DNA from: Lysobacteraceae bacterium NML03-0222
Lineage (GTDB): Bacteria > Pseudomonadota > Gammaproteobacteria > Xanthomonadales > Xanthomonadaceae
Assembly: GCA_002798195.1 (NCBI GenBank)
Contig: NWQM01000011.1
Coordinates: forward strand, 1 to 60,983
Direction of reading: 5' to 3'
DNA: 60,983 nt
Both the position numbers and the translations under genes were made by a program. Below are positions 28,301-37,259 of the stretch, piece after piece. Positions within the stretch are counted from its first letter, which is position 1, and the number at the start of each line of letters is the position of its first letter. Under the pieces are notes generated by a model that made no database searches, had not been told where the DNA came from, and worked only from the letters and a program-made list of their open reading frames with translations.

Positions 28301-28350
28301 GAAAGCAGGCCGACCAACACGGCGGCGGCCAGGGGATGACGATAAAGCAT
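25321..28350 (-). CDS. TonB-dependent outer-membrane receptor
   Basis: The product is 1,009 aa. The signal peptide ends LAFAQA. A TonB box-like DKITVTGSRISR is followed by a plug domain (QLGITNVADSLFRQPG, ELVLVNGRRFV, IERVES-like IQRVESIGIGG, GSDAITGVTNIILRKDF) and a 22-strand-type barrel finishing with YMLSTTFKF. The N-terminus resembles the oligosaccharide/peptide-type receptors abundant in Xanthomonadales and Caulobacterales, not siderophore receptors. No substrate enzyme lies next to it and no clear Fur box precedes it, so the ligand is unknown. Energy would have to come from a TonB-ExbBD system elsewhere in the genome. Confidence 0.93.
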   Translation of the reverse strand: MLYRHPLAAAVLVGLLSPSLAFAQATAVESTPESAAQAAPELDKITVTGSRISRAGFDTLEPAQVIARENIEQLGITNVADSLFRQPGFSAGASSQGAQSSYGAGVNFVSRFDLGSNRELVLVNGRRFVSSNPSTQFGPAGAGLQVDLSVVPTALIQRVESIGIGGAPTYGSDAITGVTNIILRKDFEGVEASMGIGATDKGDNIRFNISSTLGQNFADGRGNFTVTAAHDRSNGVLRMARDHYRNSWAFASNPSATAMAALMPGRNPATDGRYLTHIGFNANGTDGIPAEILIRDHRYSGMTWGGLLFPATGGYVKNAAGELRGFGVNADQYYHFDNHGSLVSYNPGTPFGTALVASGGDGLAINETAQIASDLVRSNLYVTGNFDVNDNVSLFAEASFFKAKAREIVDQSIYNAVYFSNLSTPLTFNINNPFLSQAARDTLAGLGVTQFRLSRASRDLVENNASSDSKIQRYVVGARGYFDIGQRSAEWEVSLNHGRADFEYGQNSLVQQNFINAIHVTTDANGNIVCDSSVAGTTVDAACVPLNLFGEGQASAAAKAYVTRHNVTRAENRQTVFNANMTVGLFDLPGGEFKVNGGYEHRREKAAFLPDSFAQQGLGRAVGIPPISGKYHTNEVFLEALAPLFADVPGINRLDLTLKGRHVRNSLAGNFNAFTYGLQYEPIAGVQLRGNKTRSFRAPAIVELFQPLSTAFFTIPEPCATNNINGGSNPDIRQRNCQAFFNTLGIDGSTFTANPSSVQGTSGGNRNLKNEVADSWTAGIVWQPGFAPGLTVAADYYSIDLKDVITSLAPRDIAPACFDNPSFNTADVLNANAYCSMISRDLTTGRANGIATQNINGPTLNYRGWTGEVRYLWNLQDYGKLMLGFQGYFPKRLLQQKTPVVSDESVGEFDYAKRQYQWSANWTGKHWSAGLAATYNSATVQSLTNSPTESRDFYVRDSHTHWDANIGYRFSENARVNFSVLNLRNQLGPFPYVTDALGRRYMLSTTFKF

Positions 28351-28579
28351 GAAAATTACCTACAACAATAGGGGAGGAAGCCGCTCACTGTCCGCATGCG
28401 CAAGGCATGGAAACCGTGAGGCGGATCGCTTTTTTACGCACTCTTAACCTGCAAGGTAAACCCCTGCCCGGGTTTTGGTTTGCCCCCATTCAGGTTTGAG
28501 GCGGCTCTGCCCGCAACACGCAGACAAACGGGTTCAGGGCACAATAACGCCCCCTCGCCACTGGCATTTGCCTTTACTT

Positions 28580-29383
28580 ATGCTTATCGACATCGGTGCC
28601 AATCTCACCCATGACAGTTTCGACCACGACCGCGAGGCGGTGCTGGCGCGCGCGCGCGCAGCCGGAGTTGCGCGGATGATTGTCACCGGCGCCTGCCGCA
28701 AGCATTCGCCCAAGGCGCTGGCCTTGGCGCAGCAATATCCGGGCGAGCTGTTTGCCACCGCCGGCGTGCATCCGCACCATGCCACTGAGTACACCGCCGA
28801 ATGCGATGCCGAGTTGCGTGAGCTGCACCGTCACCCGGAAGTGGTCGCTGTCGGCGAATGCGGACTGGATTATTTCCGCGATTTTTCACCACGGCCGATG
28901 CAGCGCAAGGCCTTCGAGCAGCAGCTGCAAATCGCCGTGGACACGGGCAAGCCGCTGTTTTTGCATCAGCGCGATGCGCATGCCGATTTCATGGCGGTGA
29001 TGAAAAATTTTGCTGGCCGGCTAGGGCCCGCCGTGGTGCACTGTTTTACCGGCAGCCGTGAAGAATTGTTCGACTATCTTGATCAGGATTGGCATATCGG
29101 CATCACTGGCTGGTTATGCGATGAGCGCCGTGGCCAGCATCTGCGCGAGCTGGTACGGCACATCCCGGCTGAGCGGCTGATGGTGGAAACCGATGCCCCC
29201 TATCTTTTGCCGCGCAGCCTGAAGCCCATGCCCAAGGATCGCCGCAATGAACCGGCCTTTCTGCCGCATATCGTGGAAGAGCTGGCACGCGACCGGGGGG
29301 AGCAGGCGGCCGTAACTGCTGCAACGTCCACGGCGGTAGCCGAGGCATTTTTCCGCCTGCCCAACATTGCGACGCAGCAATGA
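28580..29383 (+). CDS. TatD-family metal-dependent DNase
   Basis: The product is 267 aa from ATG 28580 (MLIDIGANLTHDSF). A longer frame from 28475 lacks homology and was rejected. Metal-site motifs of the TatD amidohydrolase fold are visible: GVHPHH, VGECGLD, FLHQRDA, VVHCFTG and ETDAPYLLP. TatD proteins are 3'-5' exonucleases for single-stranded DNA and may take part in oxidative DNA repair. It is divergent from the TonB-dependent receptor gene, with 229 bp between them. The ribosome site is weak. Confidence 0.93.
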   Translation: MLIDIGANLTHDSFDHDREAVLARARAAGVARMIVTGACRKHSPKALALAQQYPGELFATAGVHPHHATEYTAECDAELRELHRHPEVVAVGECGLDYFRDFSPRPMQRKAFEQQLQIAVDTGKPLFLHQRDAHADFMAVMKNFAGRLGPAVVHCFTGSREELFDYLDQDWHIGITGWLCDERRGQHLRELVRHIPAERLMVETDAPYLLPRSLKPMPKDRRNEPAFLPHIVEELARDRGEQAAVTAATSTAVAEAFFRLPNIATQQ

Positions 29384-29410
29384 CAAAGCGCCGGAAAATC
29401 CGGCGCTTTG
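29384..29410. terminator. Bidirectional terminator between tatD and the YgiW-type gene
   Basis: A perfect 11-bp stem, CAAAGCGCCGG / CCGGCGCTTTG, with a 5-nt loop lies between two convergent genes. It starts at the tatD stop and ends 25 bp before the end of the facing gene, so it can serve both. Confidence 0.85.
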
Positions 29411-29435
29411 TCTTGTGTGAAACAAAATTGACTGC

Positions 29436-29840
29436 TTAGAGCTTGCGAATCGAATCGACGTCGATTTCCAGGGTACGCAGCCCTTTGTCCACTTCGCCAC
29501 GGATTTCCACGCGGTCATTCGGGCCAATCTGCTGGCCGCCCCAATCGTCCGAATCGATATCCACGTCAATCCGGCCACTGGCATCTTCAAACACGTAGAT
29601 TTCGCCATGCTTGTGCTGCTTGATATGGCCCTGCAGCACCACCTTGGCATCATCACGCAGGCCCTTGGCCTGAGCCACGCTGAGAACCTGCTGCTGCGAG
29701 GGACCGGTGAAGCCGGCACGCTGATTGGTGGCCTGATGATTGCCACGCGGACCGGTAAAGCCACCGGCCTGCTGTGCCATCACGCCAACACTGGCCACAG
29801 CCAGCGAGAAACCTGCCAGAAACAACAGTGACTTTTTCAT
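29436..29840 (-). CDS. YgiW/YdeI-family periplasmic OB-fold protein
   Basis: The product is 134 aa from ATG 29840, with GGAG seven bases upstream. The signal peptide is MKKSLLFLAGFSLAVASVGV-type, cut after VMA. After a Gly/Gln-rich linker comes the BOF domain (VVLQGHIKQ, YVFEDASGRIDVDID, DRVEIRGEVDK). Family members are small periplasmic stress-tolerance proteins, linked to peroxide, cadmium or acid resistance in enterobacteria. Ligand binding is not established. It is monocistronic. Confidence 0.88.
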   Translation of the reverse strand: MKKSLLFLAGFSLAVASVGVMAQQAGGFTGPRGNHQATNQRAGFTGPSQQQVLSVAQAKGLRDDAKVVLQGHIKQHKHGEIYVFEDASGRIDVDIDSDDWGGQQIGPNDRVEIRGEVDKGLRTLEIDVDSIRKL

Positions 29841-29987
29841 TGTCAAACTCCATCACATTAAAAATCTGTAGATAAGCTGCACCCTATCAGAGACTAGCTG
29901 AACCATTGTCCCTGTCACGCCTGTGCGAATTATCGAATTACCTTCCCCATCGTTACACTGCACAAAATTTCATCTCGGCTTTTATCC

Positions 29988-31136
29988 ATGTCCCGCCGTT
30001 TTTCCTCGCACTCCACATTCATCTGGTTGCTGGCTGCGACGCTCCTTTGGGTACTGGCTGGCTGCAAGCCAACTGAAAAACCGCAAGCCACTGCTCCCAC
30101 ATCCCAAGCCAGCCTGCAAGCCGTAAGTCTTGCCCAGGCAAGCGAACGCGAATTGACACGGGCGCTGGTAGTCTCCGGGCCGGTTTCGGCGGTGGAAGAA
30201 ATGCAGTTGGGCGTGGAGCTTTCCGGGCTGCGGGTGACGGCACTGCATGTGGATGCCGGGCAGGCGGTGAAACGCGGCCAGCTACTGCTGACCCTTGACC
30301 ACCGCATGCTGGATGCCGAACTTGCCCAGGCCGACGCCGCCTTGCGCGAAGCCGAGGCCGCTGCCGCACTTGCGCGCAGCAATTTTTCCCGTGGCGAGAA
30401 TTTGGCCAGCAGCCAATATATCAGCGCAATGCAGCTCGACGAATTGCGCGCAGCGCGTACCCAGGGCGAGGCACGGCTGGGCACAGCGCGCGCCGCCCGC
30501 AATACCGCGGCACTACGGCGCAGCTTTGCCGAACTGCGCGCTCCTGCCGATGGCATCATCAGCAAGCGTTTGGTGCAGCCTGGGCAAGTGGTGATGGCAG
30601 GCGCGGAACTGTTGCGGCTCATCAAGAACGGGCGGCTGGAGTGGCGCGCCGAACTGCCAGCCAGCCAGCTCGGCCAGGTCAATGTCGGTGATGTGATTCA
30701 CCTGAGCGCACCTGACGGCAGCGCATTGCAAGGCCGGGTGCGTGCCGTCAGCCCCGGCGTGGATGCTGCCACCCGAACCGGCACGGTATATGCCGACTTG
30801 CCCGCCGGCCTGTTGCAATCACGCACCTTGCAGGCTGGCACCTATCTTGAGGGACGGATTGATAGCGGCATTCAAAAGGTGCTGGCCGTGCCAGCCGATG
30901 CCGTGCTGTTGCGCGATGGTTTCCCGGTCGTGTTTGTGTTGGATGACAAGGCACAGGCACGGTTGCAGCGCATTGAAACCGGCGAGCGCGTCGATGGCTT
31001 TGTGGAGGTGAAATCAGGACTTGCCGCAGGTACGCAGGTCGTACTGGAAGGCGCCGGTTTCCTGACCGATGGCGACAAGGTACGGGTTCTGCCTGCATCG
31101 GCTGATGCCCGCTCCAAGCAAAAACCTGATCAATGA
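29988..31136 (+). CDS. RND efflux periplasmic adaptor (membrane fusion) lipoprotein
   Basis: The product is 382 aa. A lipoprotein signal has its Cys at LLWVLAGC. A biotinyl-lipoyl-like half (VDAGQAVKRGQLLLTLD), a helical hairpin (residues about 100-165), the second lipoyl half (FAELRAPADGIISKRLVQPG) and the beta-barrel and membrane-proximal domains follow. It bridges the inner-membrane RND pump and an outer-membrane channel. It overlaps the pump gene by ATGA. No outer-membrane factor gene follows, so a shared TolC-like protein must be encoded elsewhere. Confidence 0.93.
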   Translation: MSRRFSSHSTFIWLLAATLLWVLAGCKPTEKPQATAPTSQASLQAVSLAQASERELTRALVVSGPVSAVEEMQLGVELSGLRVTALHVDAGQAVKRGQLLLTLDHRMLDAELAQADAALREAEAAAALARSNFSRGENLASSQYISAMQLDELRAARTQGEARLGTARAARNTAALRRSFAELRAPADGIISKRLVQPGQVVMAGAELLRLIKNGRLEWRAELPASQLGQVNVGDVIHLSAPDGSALQGRVRAVSPGVDAATRTGTVYADLPAGLLQSRTLQAGTYLEGRIDSGIQKVLAVPADAVLLRDGFPVVFVLDDKAQARLQRIETGERVDGFVEVKSGLAAGTQVVLEGAGFLTDGDKVRVLPASADARSKQKPDQ

Positions 31137-34100
31137 GCACACCGCAAACCCCAGCCGCACAAGGCGGCGGCAATCTTTCCACCTGGGGCATCCACCACCC
31201 GGTGCCTTCGCTGATGCTGTTCTTCATCCTGTGCGTGGCGGGCTTGTGGGGTTTCCACAAACTGCCGGTGGCGATGTTCCCGGATGTCGCCTTCCCGATG
31301 ACCACGGTGACCATCAGCCAGCCCGGCGCTGCGCCCTCGCAGCTGGAAACCGAAGTCACCCGCAAGGTGGAAGATGCCGTCGCCACCTTGCGCGATGTCA
31401 AGCGTCTGGAATCGACCGTGGTGGAGGGCGTGAGCACCACGGCCATCGAATTCCGGCTGGAGGCCAACCTCACCGAAGCCCTTAATGACACCAAGGACGC
31501 CATCGCCCGCATCCGTCAGGATCTGCCGCAGGATATTCAGGAGCCGATTACCACCAAGGTGGATATTGGCGGCGACCTGCTGAGCTATGCGCTGGCCGCC
31601 CCGAAGATGAGTGAGGCGGCAATGTCCTGGTTTGTGGATCGTGAGGTCAGCCGCGCGCTGTATGGTGTGGAGGGTGTGGCGCAAGTACGCCGCGTGGGCG
31701 GCATCGAGCGGCAAATCCGTATCGACCTTGACCCGCAGGCGCTGGCATCCTGGGGCATTACCGCAGGTGAAGTCTCCCAACAGCTGGCGCGCACCCAGGT
31801 GGAGCAGCCCGGCGGCCGCGCCGAGCTTGCCGACGGGCGACAAACCATCCGCACCATCGGTACCGTCAGCGATGTGGAGGCACTGCGCAATTACAGCATC
31901 AGCCTGGCCGATGGCCGCTCGCTGCGGCTCTCATCCATCGCCAACATCCACGACAGCGCCGCCGATCCTTCTGCGCGCGCCCTGCTCGATGGCGAAGCGG
32001 TAGTGGGCTTCACCATCAGCCGCAGCCGCGGTGCGGACGAGCTGAAAGTGCGTGATGGCGTCAAGGCGGCACTGGATGAGGTGCAAGCCCTGCATCCGGG
32101 CGTGTCCTTCCGGCTGATCAACGACATGACCACCGATGCGCAAAAATCCTACAGCTCCTCCATGGAAATGCTGTTTGAAGGCGCGCTGCTGGCGTTGGTG
32201 GTGGTGTTTTTTTTCTTGCGTGACTGGCGCGCCACCTGGATTGCCGCGCTCGCCCTGCCACTGTCCATCATCCCCACTTTTGCCGTGCTCTGGCTGCTGG
32301 GCTTCAGCCTGAACATGATTACCCTGCTGGCGTTGTCGCTGGTGATCGGCATCCTGGTGGACGATGCAATCGTGGAAATCGAGAACATCGTCCGCCACCT
32401 CGGCATGGGCAAGAAGCCGATGCAGGCAGCGCGTGATGCTGCCAACGAAATCGGCGTGGCGGTGATCGCCACCTCGATGACCCTGGTGGCGGTATTTATC
32501 CCGGTCGCCTTCATGCCCGGCATTGCCGGCAAATTCTTCAAGGAATTTGGCTGGGCGGCGGCAATGGCCGTACTGTTCTCACTGCTGGTGGCGCGCCTTT
32601 TGACACCGATGATGGCCGCCTACCTGCTCAAGCCCCAGCCCGAGCACGATAACGATGGCCCGCTGATGCGCCGCTACCTGCGCTGGGTGGATGCCGCCCT
32701 GCGCCACCGCTGGAAAACCCTCACCGCCGCACTGTTGCTGTTCATCCTCTCATTGGGCATGGTGCCGTTCATTCCCGCCACCTTCGTGCCCCCCTCCGAC
32801 CGCGGCCGCAGCCTGGTCTCGCTGGAGCTGCCGCCCGGCGCACGCATCGAGCAAACCGAAGCCCTGGCCGAGCGCGCCCGTGCCCTGCTTGCCGACATCC
32901 CCGAGCTCAAGCAAGTGTTTGCCCAGGTAGGCAGCGTGCCGAACCTGGGCGACCCGAACCAGTCCGGCGAGGCCGACCCGCGCAAAGTGGTACTGACATT
33001 GGACTGGGGGCAGAGTGAGGAGCGCCAACGCGGCCAACAAGTGCTGGAGGAAGAAGCCCGCCAGCGCCTGCAACAGCTGCCCGGCGTGCGCATGCGTTAC
33101 CTCACCACCAATGCCGGTGAAACTCTGATGCTGGTGCTGTCCGGCGACGATGCCCAGGCACTGAGCCGGATTGCCCTGCAACTGGAGCGGCAAATGCGCA
33201 GCATCGAAGGCCTGGGCAGCGTTTCTTCCACCGCTTCGCTACTACGCCCGGAGCTGCGCATCCTCCCTGACCCGGCGCGTGCGGCGGAGTTGGGGGTTTC
33301 CACCGCCGCCATTGCCGAGGCGGTACGCATCGCCACCACCGGCGACTACACCCAGCGGATGGCCAAACTTAATCTGCCTGACCGGCAGATTCCCATCCGT
33401 GTCGGCTTTGCGCAAAGCGCGCTGGAAAACCCGGCCACGCTCGCACAATTGCGGGTGCGTGGTAGCCGCGGCCCGGTGCCGCTGGAGGCAGTCGCCGATA
33501 TCCATTACGACAGCGGCCCCTCGGTGATTCGCCGCTTCAACCGCGAGCGCAATATCACCTTCACCCTGGAGTTGAATGGCCAGCCGCTGGGCGATGTGAT
33601 GAACAAGGTACAAGCCCTGCCCGCCCTGCAGGACTTGCCGCCCGGTATCAGTTTTGGCAATACCGGCGATAGCGAAGCCTTCGTCGAGCTGTTTGTCGGC
33701 TTTGCCATCGCCATGGTGGTCGGCATCGTCTGTATTTACATGGTGCTGCTGTTGCTGTTCAAACACCCATTGATGCCGGCCACCATTCTTGCGGCAGTGC
33801 CGCTGTCGGCAGGCGGTGCCTTTGGTGCGCTGCTGATCACCCAGAACATGCTGTCCATCTCCTCGCTGATTGGGCTGCTGCTGCTGATTGGCATCGCCAC
33901 CAAAAACTCTATCCTGCTGGTGGACTACGCCATCATGGCCGAAGACGAACACGGCATGAGCCGGCACCAGGCATTGCTGGATGCCTGCCATAAACGCGCT
34001 CGTCCGGTTATCATGACCACCATTGCCATGGGGGCAGGAATGATGCCACTGGCATTGGGCATCTCCGGAGATTCCAGTTTCCGTGCACCAATGGCTTGGG

Positions 34101-34234
34101 CAGTGATTGGCGGCCTGATCACCTCAACCGCACTCAGCCTGATTGTCATTCCCGCCGCCTATACCGTGATGCACGACCTGGGCGAGCGGGTTGCCCGCCT
34201 CTTGCGGCGCAAGCACACTGCCGCAGCTGGGTAA
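31133..34234 (+). CDS. RND multidrug efflux pump, AcrB/MexB-type (HAE-1/HME-like)
   Basis: The product is 1,033 aa with twelve membrane segments and two large periplasmic loops, the normal RND size. Key residues: GILVDDAIVEIEN in TM4 (the paired Asp of the proton relay), IGIATKNSILLVDYA in TM10 (relay Lys), and FFFLRDWRATWIAALALP. The charged DDA relay and the absence of a metal-binding methionine set point to a drug or lipophile pump rather than a heavy-metal pump, but the substrate is unknown. It forms a two-gene operon with the adaptor. The gap after it is short. Confidence 0.95.
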   Translation: MSTPQTPAAQGGGNLSTWGIHHPVPSLMLFFILCVAGLWGFHKLPVAMFPDVAFPMTTVTISQPGAAPSQLETEVTRKVEDAVATLRDVKRLESTVVEGVSTTAIEFRLEANLTEALNDTKDAIARIRQDLPQDIQEPITTKVDIGGDLLSYALAAPKMSEAAMSWFVDREVSRALYGVEGVAQVRRVGGIERQIRIDLDPQALASWGITAGEVSQQLARTQVEQPGGRAELADGRQTIRTIGTVSDVEALRNYSISLADGRSLRLSSIANIHDSAADPSARALLDGEAVVGFTISRSRGADELKVRDGVKAALDEVQALHPGVSFRLINDMTTDAQKSYSSSMEMLFEGALLALVVVFFFLRDWRATWIAALALPLSIIPTFAVLWLLGFSLNMITLLALSLVIGILVDDAIVEIENIVRHLGMGKKPMQAARDAANEIGVAVIATSMTLVAVFIPVAFMPGIAGKFFKEFGWAAAMAVLFSLLVARLLTPMMAAYLLKPQPEHDNDGPLMRRYLRWVDAALRHRWKTLTAALLLFILSLGMVPFIPATFVPPSDRGRSLVSLELPPGARIEQTEALAERARALLADIPELKQVFAQVGSVPNLGDPNQSGEADPRKVVLTLDWGQSEERQRGQQVLEEEARQRLQQLPGVRMRYLTTNAGETLMLVLSGDDAQALSRIALQLERQMRSIEGLGSVSSTASLLRPELRILPDPARAAELGVSTAAIAEAVRIATTGDYTQRMAKLNLPDRQIPIRVGFAQSALENPATLAQLRVRGSRGPVPLEAVADIHYDSGPSVIRRFNRERNITFTLELNGQPLGDVMNKVQALPALQDLPPGISFGNTGDSEAFVELFVGFAIAMVVGIVCIYMVLLLLFKHPLMPATILAAVPLSAGGAFGALLITQNMLSISSLIGLLLLIGIATKNSILLVDYAIMAEDEHGMSRHQALLDACHKRARPVIMTTIAMGAGMMPLALGISGDSSFRAPMAWAVIGGLITSTALSLIVIPAAYTVMHDLGERVARLLRRKHTAAAG

Positions 34235-34396
34235 TGGCTGACCACGGCAATAAGTCATCATGACTGTAATCGCCTGTCTTTGGCATCCCCCGGAGGGATT
34301 GCTTTTCCGCTGCACAGGAAGAAAGTATTTTTGCCGCCAGGCCTTTGCTTTTATCAGGTAATTTCGACACAGAAAGTTGCGCTCACCTCACATCCC

Positions 34397-35602
34397 ATGT
34401 ATTCCAACTCCCGCTACCAGGATGTCATTGACTCTTTGACCCATTGGCGCTCACCAATGCCGGCAGCATTGCGTCGTGGCTGGTATGGCTATCAGTGGCG
34501 CGAGCAACGCAACAGCCTGCTGCTGCTGACTTCCATTTCCTGCTGCGCTTATTTGGCCTTCGTATTGGCAGACTGCGCAATGTATCCAGATATTGCCAAT
34601 ATCTCCCTGATGGTGCGGCTACCCTGCACGCTTGCCGCACTGGCAATTATCTGGCGCTTCAAAAAACAGCCTGCACACGCCAAACGCTGGGATGCCGTTG
34701 CCTTGCCTACGGTCACTTTATTGGGAATCGCCTCGTTTTACCCCATTCTCCAGCACAAAGGCATGGTTTCCACCGGCTATATCAGCTCATCACTGAGCTA
34801 TGTAGTCGTCGCCTGTCTGATTACCCTGACCAGCTTCCGATGGGCACTCATCGCCTGCGCGTTTATCGGCATGACTGCACTCTGGGCCTGCATCCAAGTC
34901 CTGCCCAGCATCAAAATGGCGCTGACCGAATTCGGTGCCACATTTCTTCCGGTTTATGCCTTTTGCCTGATGGTGTGCTGGAACCGCCTGTTGACCTCAC
35001 GCCGCGCCTATATGCGCCGCATACTGATTGAGGAAAATGTCGAAAGCCTCGATAGCAGCAACCGCATACTTTATGCCGAAGCCCATAATGACACGCTCAC
35101 CGGCATCAGCAACCGCCGCGCCTTTGAAGAAACCTTCCGTAAACGCCTGAAGCAAAACAGCAACTCACCCTCGGCCTTTGGCCTGATGCTGATTGATGTG
35201 GATTATTTCAAGGCCTATAACGACCATTATGGACACTTGGCAGGCGATCAATGCCTGCAAATGGTTGCGCATGTCTTGCACGACACTTTGGGCAGTAACC
35301 CGCACAGCCTGAGTGCAAATGTCTTCCGCATTGGCGGTGAGGAGTTCGCTGTACTGATGGAAGACGCCCAGCCTGACACCTTGCACACCCTGTGCAACAC
35401 GCTGGTAAACAGCGTTAGAGATATGCACATGCCACATATCTCGCGCCCAGATGAGCTCAATAGCGTCACCATCAGTACTGGCGCCTGCCTTGTCCCGGCA
35501 CAAACCGCCATCCCACGGGAGAGCGTGCTGACACGCACCGACCACCATCTCTACCAAGCCAAGAAACAGGGTCGCAATCAGGCCGTCGTTGGCGTGCTGT
35601 AA
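34397..35602 (+). CDS. Membrane-bound diguanylate cyclase (GGDEF)
   Basis: The product is 401 aa from ATG 34397 (MYSNSRYQDV). The N-terminal half has about six membrane helices, and a short helix leads to the GGDEF domain from about residue 230 (HNDTLTGISNRRAFEE, MLIDVDYFKAYNDHYGH). The active site is GGEEF, a functional variant. There is no RxxD five residues ahead of it, so product inhibition through an I-site is not expected. It makes c-di-GMP. The membrane part is of the unclassified 7TM-like or MASE type. Its 3' end overlaps the convergent SDR gene by 25 bp. Confidence 0.9.
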   Translation: MYSNSRYQDVIDSLTHWRSPMPAALRRGWYGYQWREQRNSLLLLTSISCCAYLAFVLADCAMYPDIANISLMVRLPCTLAALAIIWRFKKQPAHAKRWDAVALPTVTLLGIASFYPILQHKGMVSTGYISSSLSYVVVACLITLTSFRWALIACAFIGMTALWACIQVLPSIKMALTEFGATFLPVYAFCLMVCWNRLLTSRRAYMRRILIEENVESLDSSNRILYAEAHNDTLTGISNRRAFEETFRKRLKQNSNSPSAFGLMLIDVDYFKAYNDHYGHLAGDQCLQMVAHVLHDTLGSNPHSLSANVFRIGGEEFAVLMEDAQPDTLHTLCNTLVNSVRDMHMPHISRPDELNSVTISTGACLVPAQTAIPRESVLTRTDHHLYQAKKQGRNQAVVGVL

Positions 35603-36462
35603 TCTCGCCCATCGCCGGCCTGCCAGGCTGCTTCAAGCCCTTGCCGGTAATCGCGGTAAAGCGGCTGCCAATCCAATTCTTGGTAGGTACTGCTGTTGTC
35701 GATGCGCTTCTCGCCCCGCTGGTAGAAACGCCGCAGGGCTGGTGACAGCGCCGGGTCATCCAGCGTCTGCGCAGGTGGCAGTGCAAGACCCGAGAGTGCC
35801 GCGGCATGGCGCAATACCTCGGCCTGACTGGCTGGCACCTCATCGCAGGGCAAATACACCGCGCCCTTGCGTGGACGTACCATCGCCGCCAATACGATGC
35901 GGGCGATGTCCTCAACATGCACACGGTTGAAACGCACGGGCGAATCAACCAGGCGCGCCTTGCCCTCGGCCAACTGCGCCAGCGCATTGCGGCCGGGGCC
36001 GTAAATCGCCGGCAAGCGAAACATGGCACTGGCTGCCCCACACGCATCTGCCAATGCCTGCCACTGGCTTTCGGCCAATACCCGCCGACGCCCGGTTTCG
36101 TCCTGCGGCGCTACGGGCGTAGCCTCATCGACTATACCGGCCGCATACACCGCCGTGGAAGAGAGATAGCCAAGCCAGCGCAAATGGCGGATGGAGGCTT
36201 GCAGCAAGGCCGCCAGCCAGCGCGCCGCCGGGTCGCCCCCGGCATCGGGCGGAATACTGGAAAGCACCGCCTGCACACCGGCGATATCTTGCAACAGGCG
36301 CGCGTCCACCGCCTCGCCATCAAAACCACGAACCTCGCCCGCTGCCACCCGCCGGGTGGCAATCACCCGCACGCCCGCATCGGACAGCATCCGGGCAATA
36401 AAACTCGCGGCATAGCCTTGCCCAAAAATCAGGATGGACTGAGGCAGTGCAGATAGGTGCAT
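35578..36462 (-). CDS. NAD(P)-dependent epimerase/dehydratase-like SDR protein
   Basis: The product is 294 aa from ATG 36462. It has an N-terminal Rossmann motif GQGYAASFIARML with strands IATRR, and an STAVYAAG region that resembles the extended SDR active site, though the usual YxxxK is not clearly intact. It resembles the YeeZ-type atypical SDRs (RLPAIYGPGRNAL, VHVEDIARIV), whose reaction is unknown. It lies 29 bp downstream of the ABC permease gene on the same strand and could be part of that operon. The 3' end overlaps the diguanylate cyclase gene. Confidence 0.82.
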   Translation of the reverse strand: MHLSALPQSILIFGQGYAASFIARMLSDAGVRVIATRRVAAGEVRGFDGEAVDARLLQDIAGVQAVLSSIPPDAGGDPAARWLAALLQASIRHLRWLGYLSSTAVYAAGIVDEATPVAPQDETGRRRVLAESQWQALADACGAASAMFRLPAIYGPGRNALAQLAEGKARLVDSPVRFNRVHVEDIARIVLAAMVRPRKGAVYLPCDEVPASQAEVLRHAAALSGLALPPAQTLDDPALSPALRRFYQRGEKRIDNSSTYQELDWQPLYRDYRQGLEAAWQAGDGRDYSTPTTA

Positions 36463-36491
36463 ATTGCTTGCAACTGGATGCGGAGCTGGCC

Positions 36492-37259
36492 TCAACTCCG
36501 CATCCCGGTGCCGCGGTGCAGCAGATGCAGGGCGAAGGCGGCGAGTGCGATAACAAACACGCCCATCAGTGCAAAGGCTTGCCAGACGGGCACATCGCTC
36601 ACCCCCAGAAAGCCATGGCGGAAGGCGTTGACCATGTAGAACACCGGGTTGAAGCGGGTGGCGGTGGCGGCCCAGTCCGGCAACAGGCTGACCGAATAAA
36701 ACACGCCGCCCAGATAGGTCAGCGGGGTAAGGATAAAGGTGGGGATGATGGCGATATCGTCGAACTTCTTCGCATACACCGCGTTGATAAAGCCCGCCAG
36801 CGAGAAAATGATGGCGCCAAGCAGCAAGGCGGCAAGTGTCACCCCCGGATGCGGGATGCGCACCGGGGTGAACAGCATGGCGATGACCATCACGATGGCG
36901 CCGACCATCAGCCCGCGCATCACTGCGCCGCTGACATAGCCGGTCAGAATCACCCAGCTCGGCACCGGGCTGACCATCAGCTCTTCGATATGGCGGCCAA
37001 ACTTGGCGCCAAAAAAGCTGGAACTGATATTGCCGTAGCTGTTCTGGATGACGCTCATCATCACCAGGCCCGGCACGATGAAGGCCATATAGTCAAAGCC
37101 GCCCATATCGCCGACCCGCGAACCAATCAGACCGCCGAAAATCAGGAAATACAGGGTCAGGGTAATCGCCGGTGGCACCAGGGTCTGGGTCCAGATGCGC
37201 AGGATGCGCATGACCTCGCGGCGGGCGATGGTATAGAGCGCGGTCAGGTTGTGGCTCAT
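36492..37259 (-). CDS. yadH: ABC-2-type exporter permease (YadH-like)
   Basis: The product is 255 aa with six membrane helices of the ABC2_membrane family (REVMRILRIWTQTLVPPAI, FGRHIEELMVSPVP, PLTYLGGVFYSV). It is typical of the YadH half of YadGH. The start overlaps the ATPase stop by ATGA. The exported substrate of this system is not known. Confidence 0.92.
   Translation of the reverse strand: MSHNLTALYTIARREVMRILRIWTQTLVPPAITLTLYFLIFGGLIGSRVGDMGGFDYMAFIVPGLVMMSVIQNSYGNISSSFFGAKFGRHIEELMVSPVPSWVILTGYVSGAVMRGLMVGAIVMVIAMLFTPVRIPHPGVTLAALLLGAIIFSLAGFINAVYAKKFDDIAIIPTFILTPLTYLGGVFYSVSLLPDWAATATRFNPVFYMVNAFRHGFLGVSDVPVWQAFALMGVFVIALAAFALHLLHRGTGMRS

Noticed and set aside
25468..28371. Plus-strand 967-codon frame opposite the TonB-dependent receptor
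   Set aside because: It is a shadow frame from high GC at third positions; the minus strand carries all receptor motifs.
28458..28475. Small hairpin AAACCC/GGGTTT upstream of tatD as a riboswitch or terminator
   Set aside because: The stem is only 6 bp, with no T run and no conserved riboswitch core.
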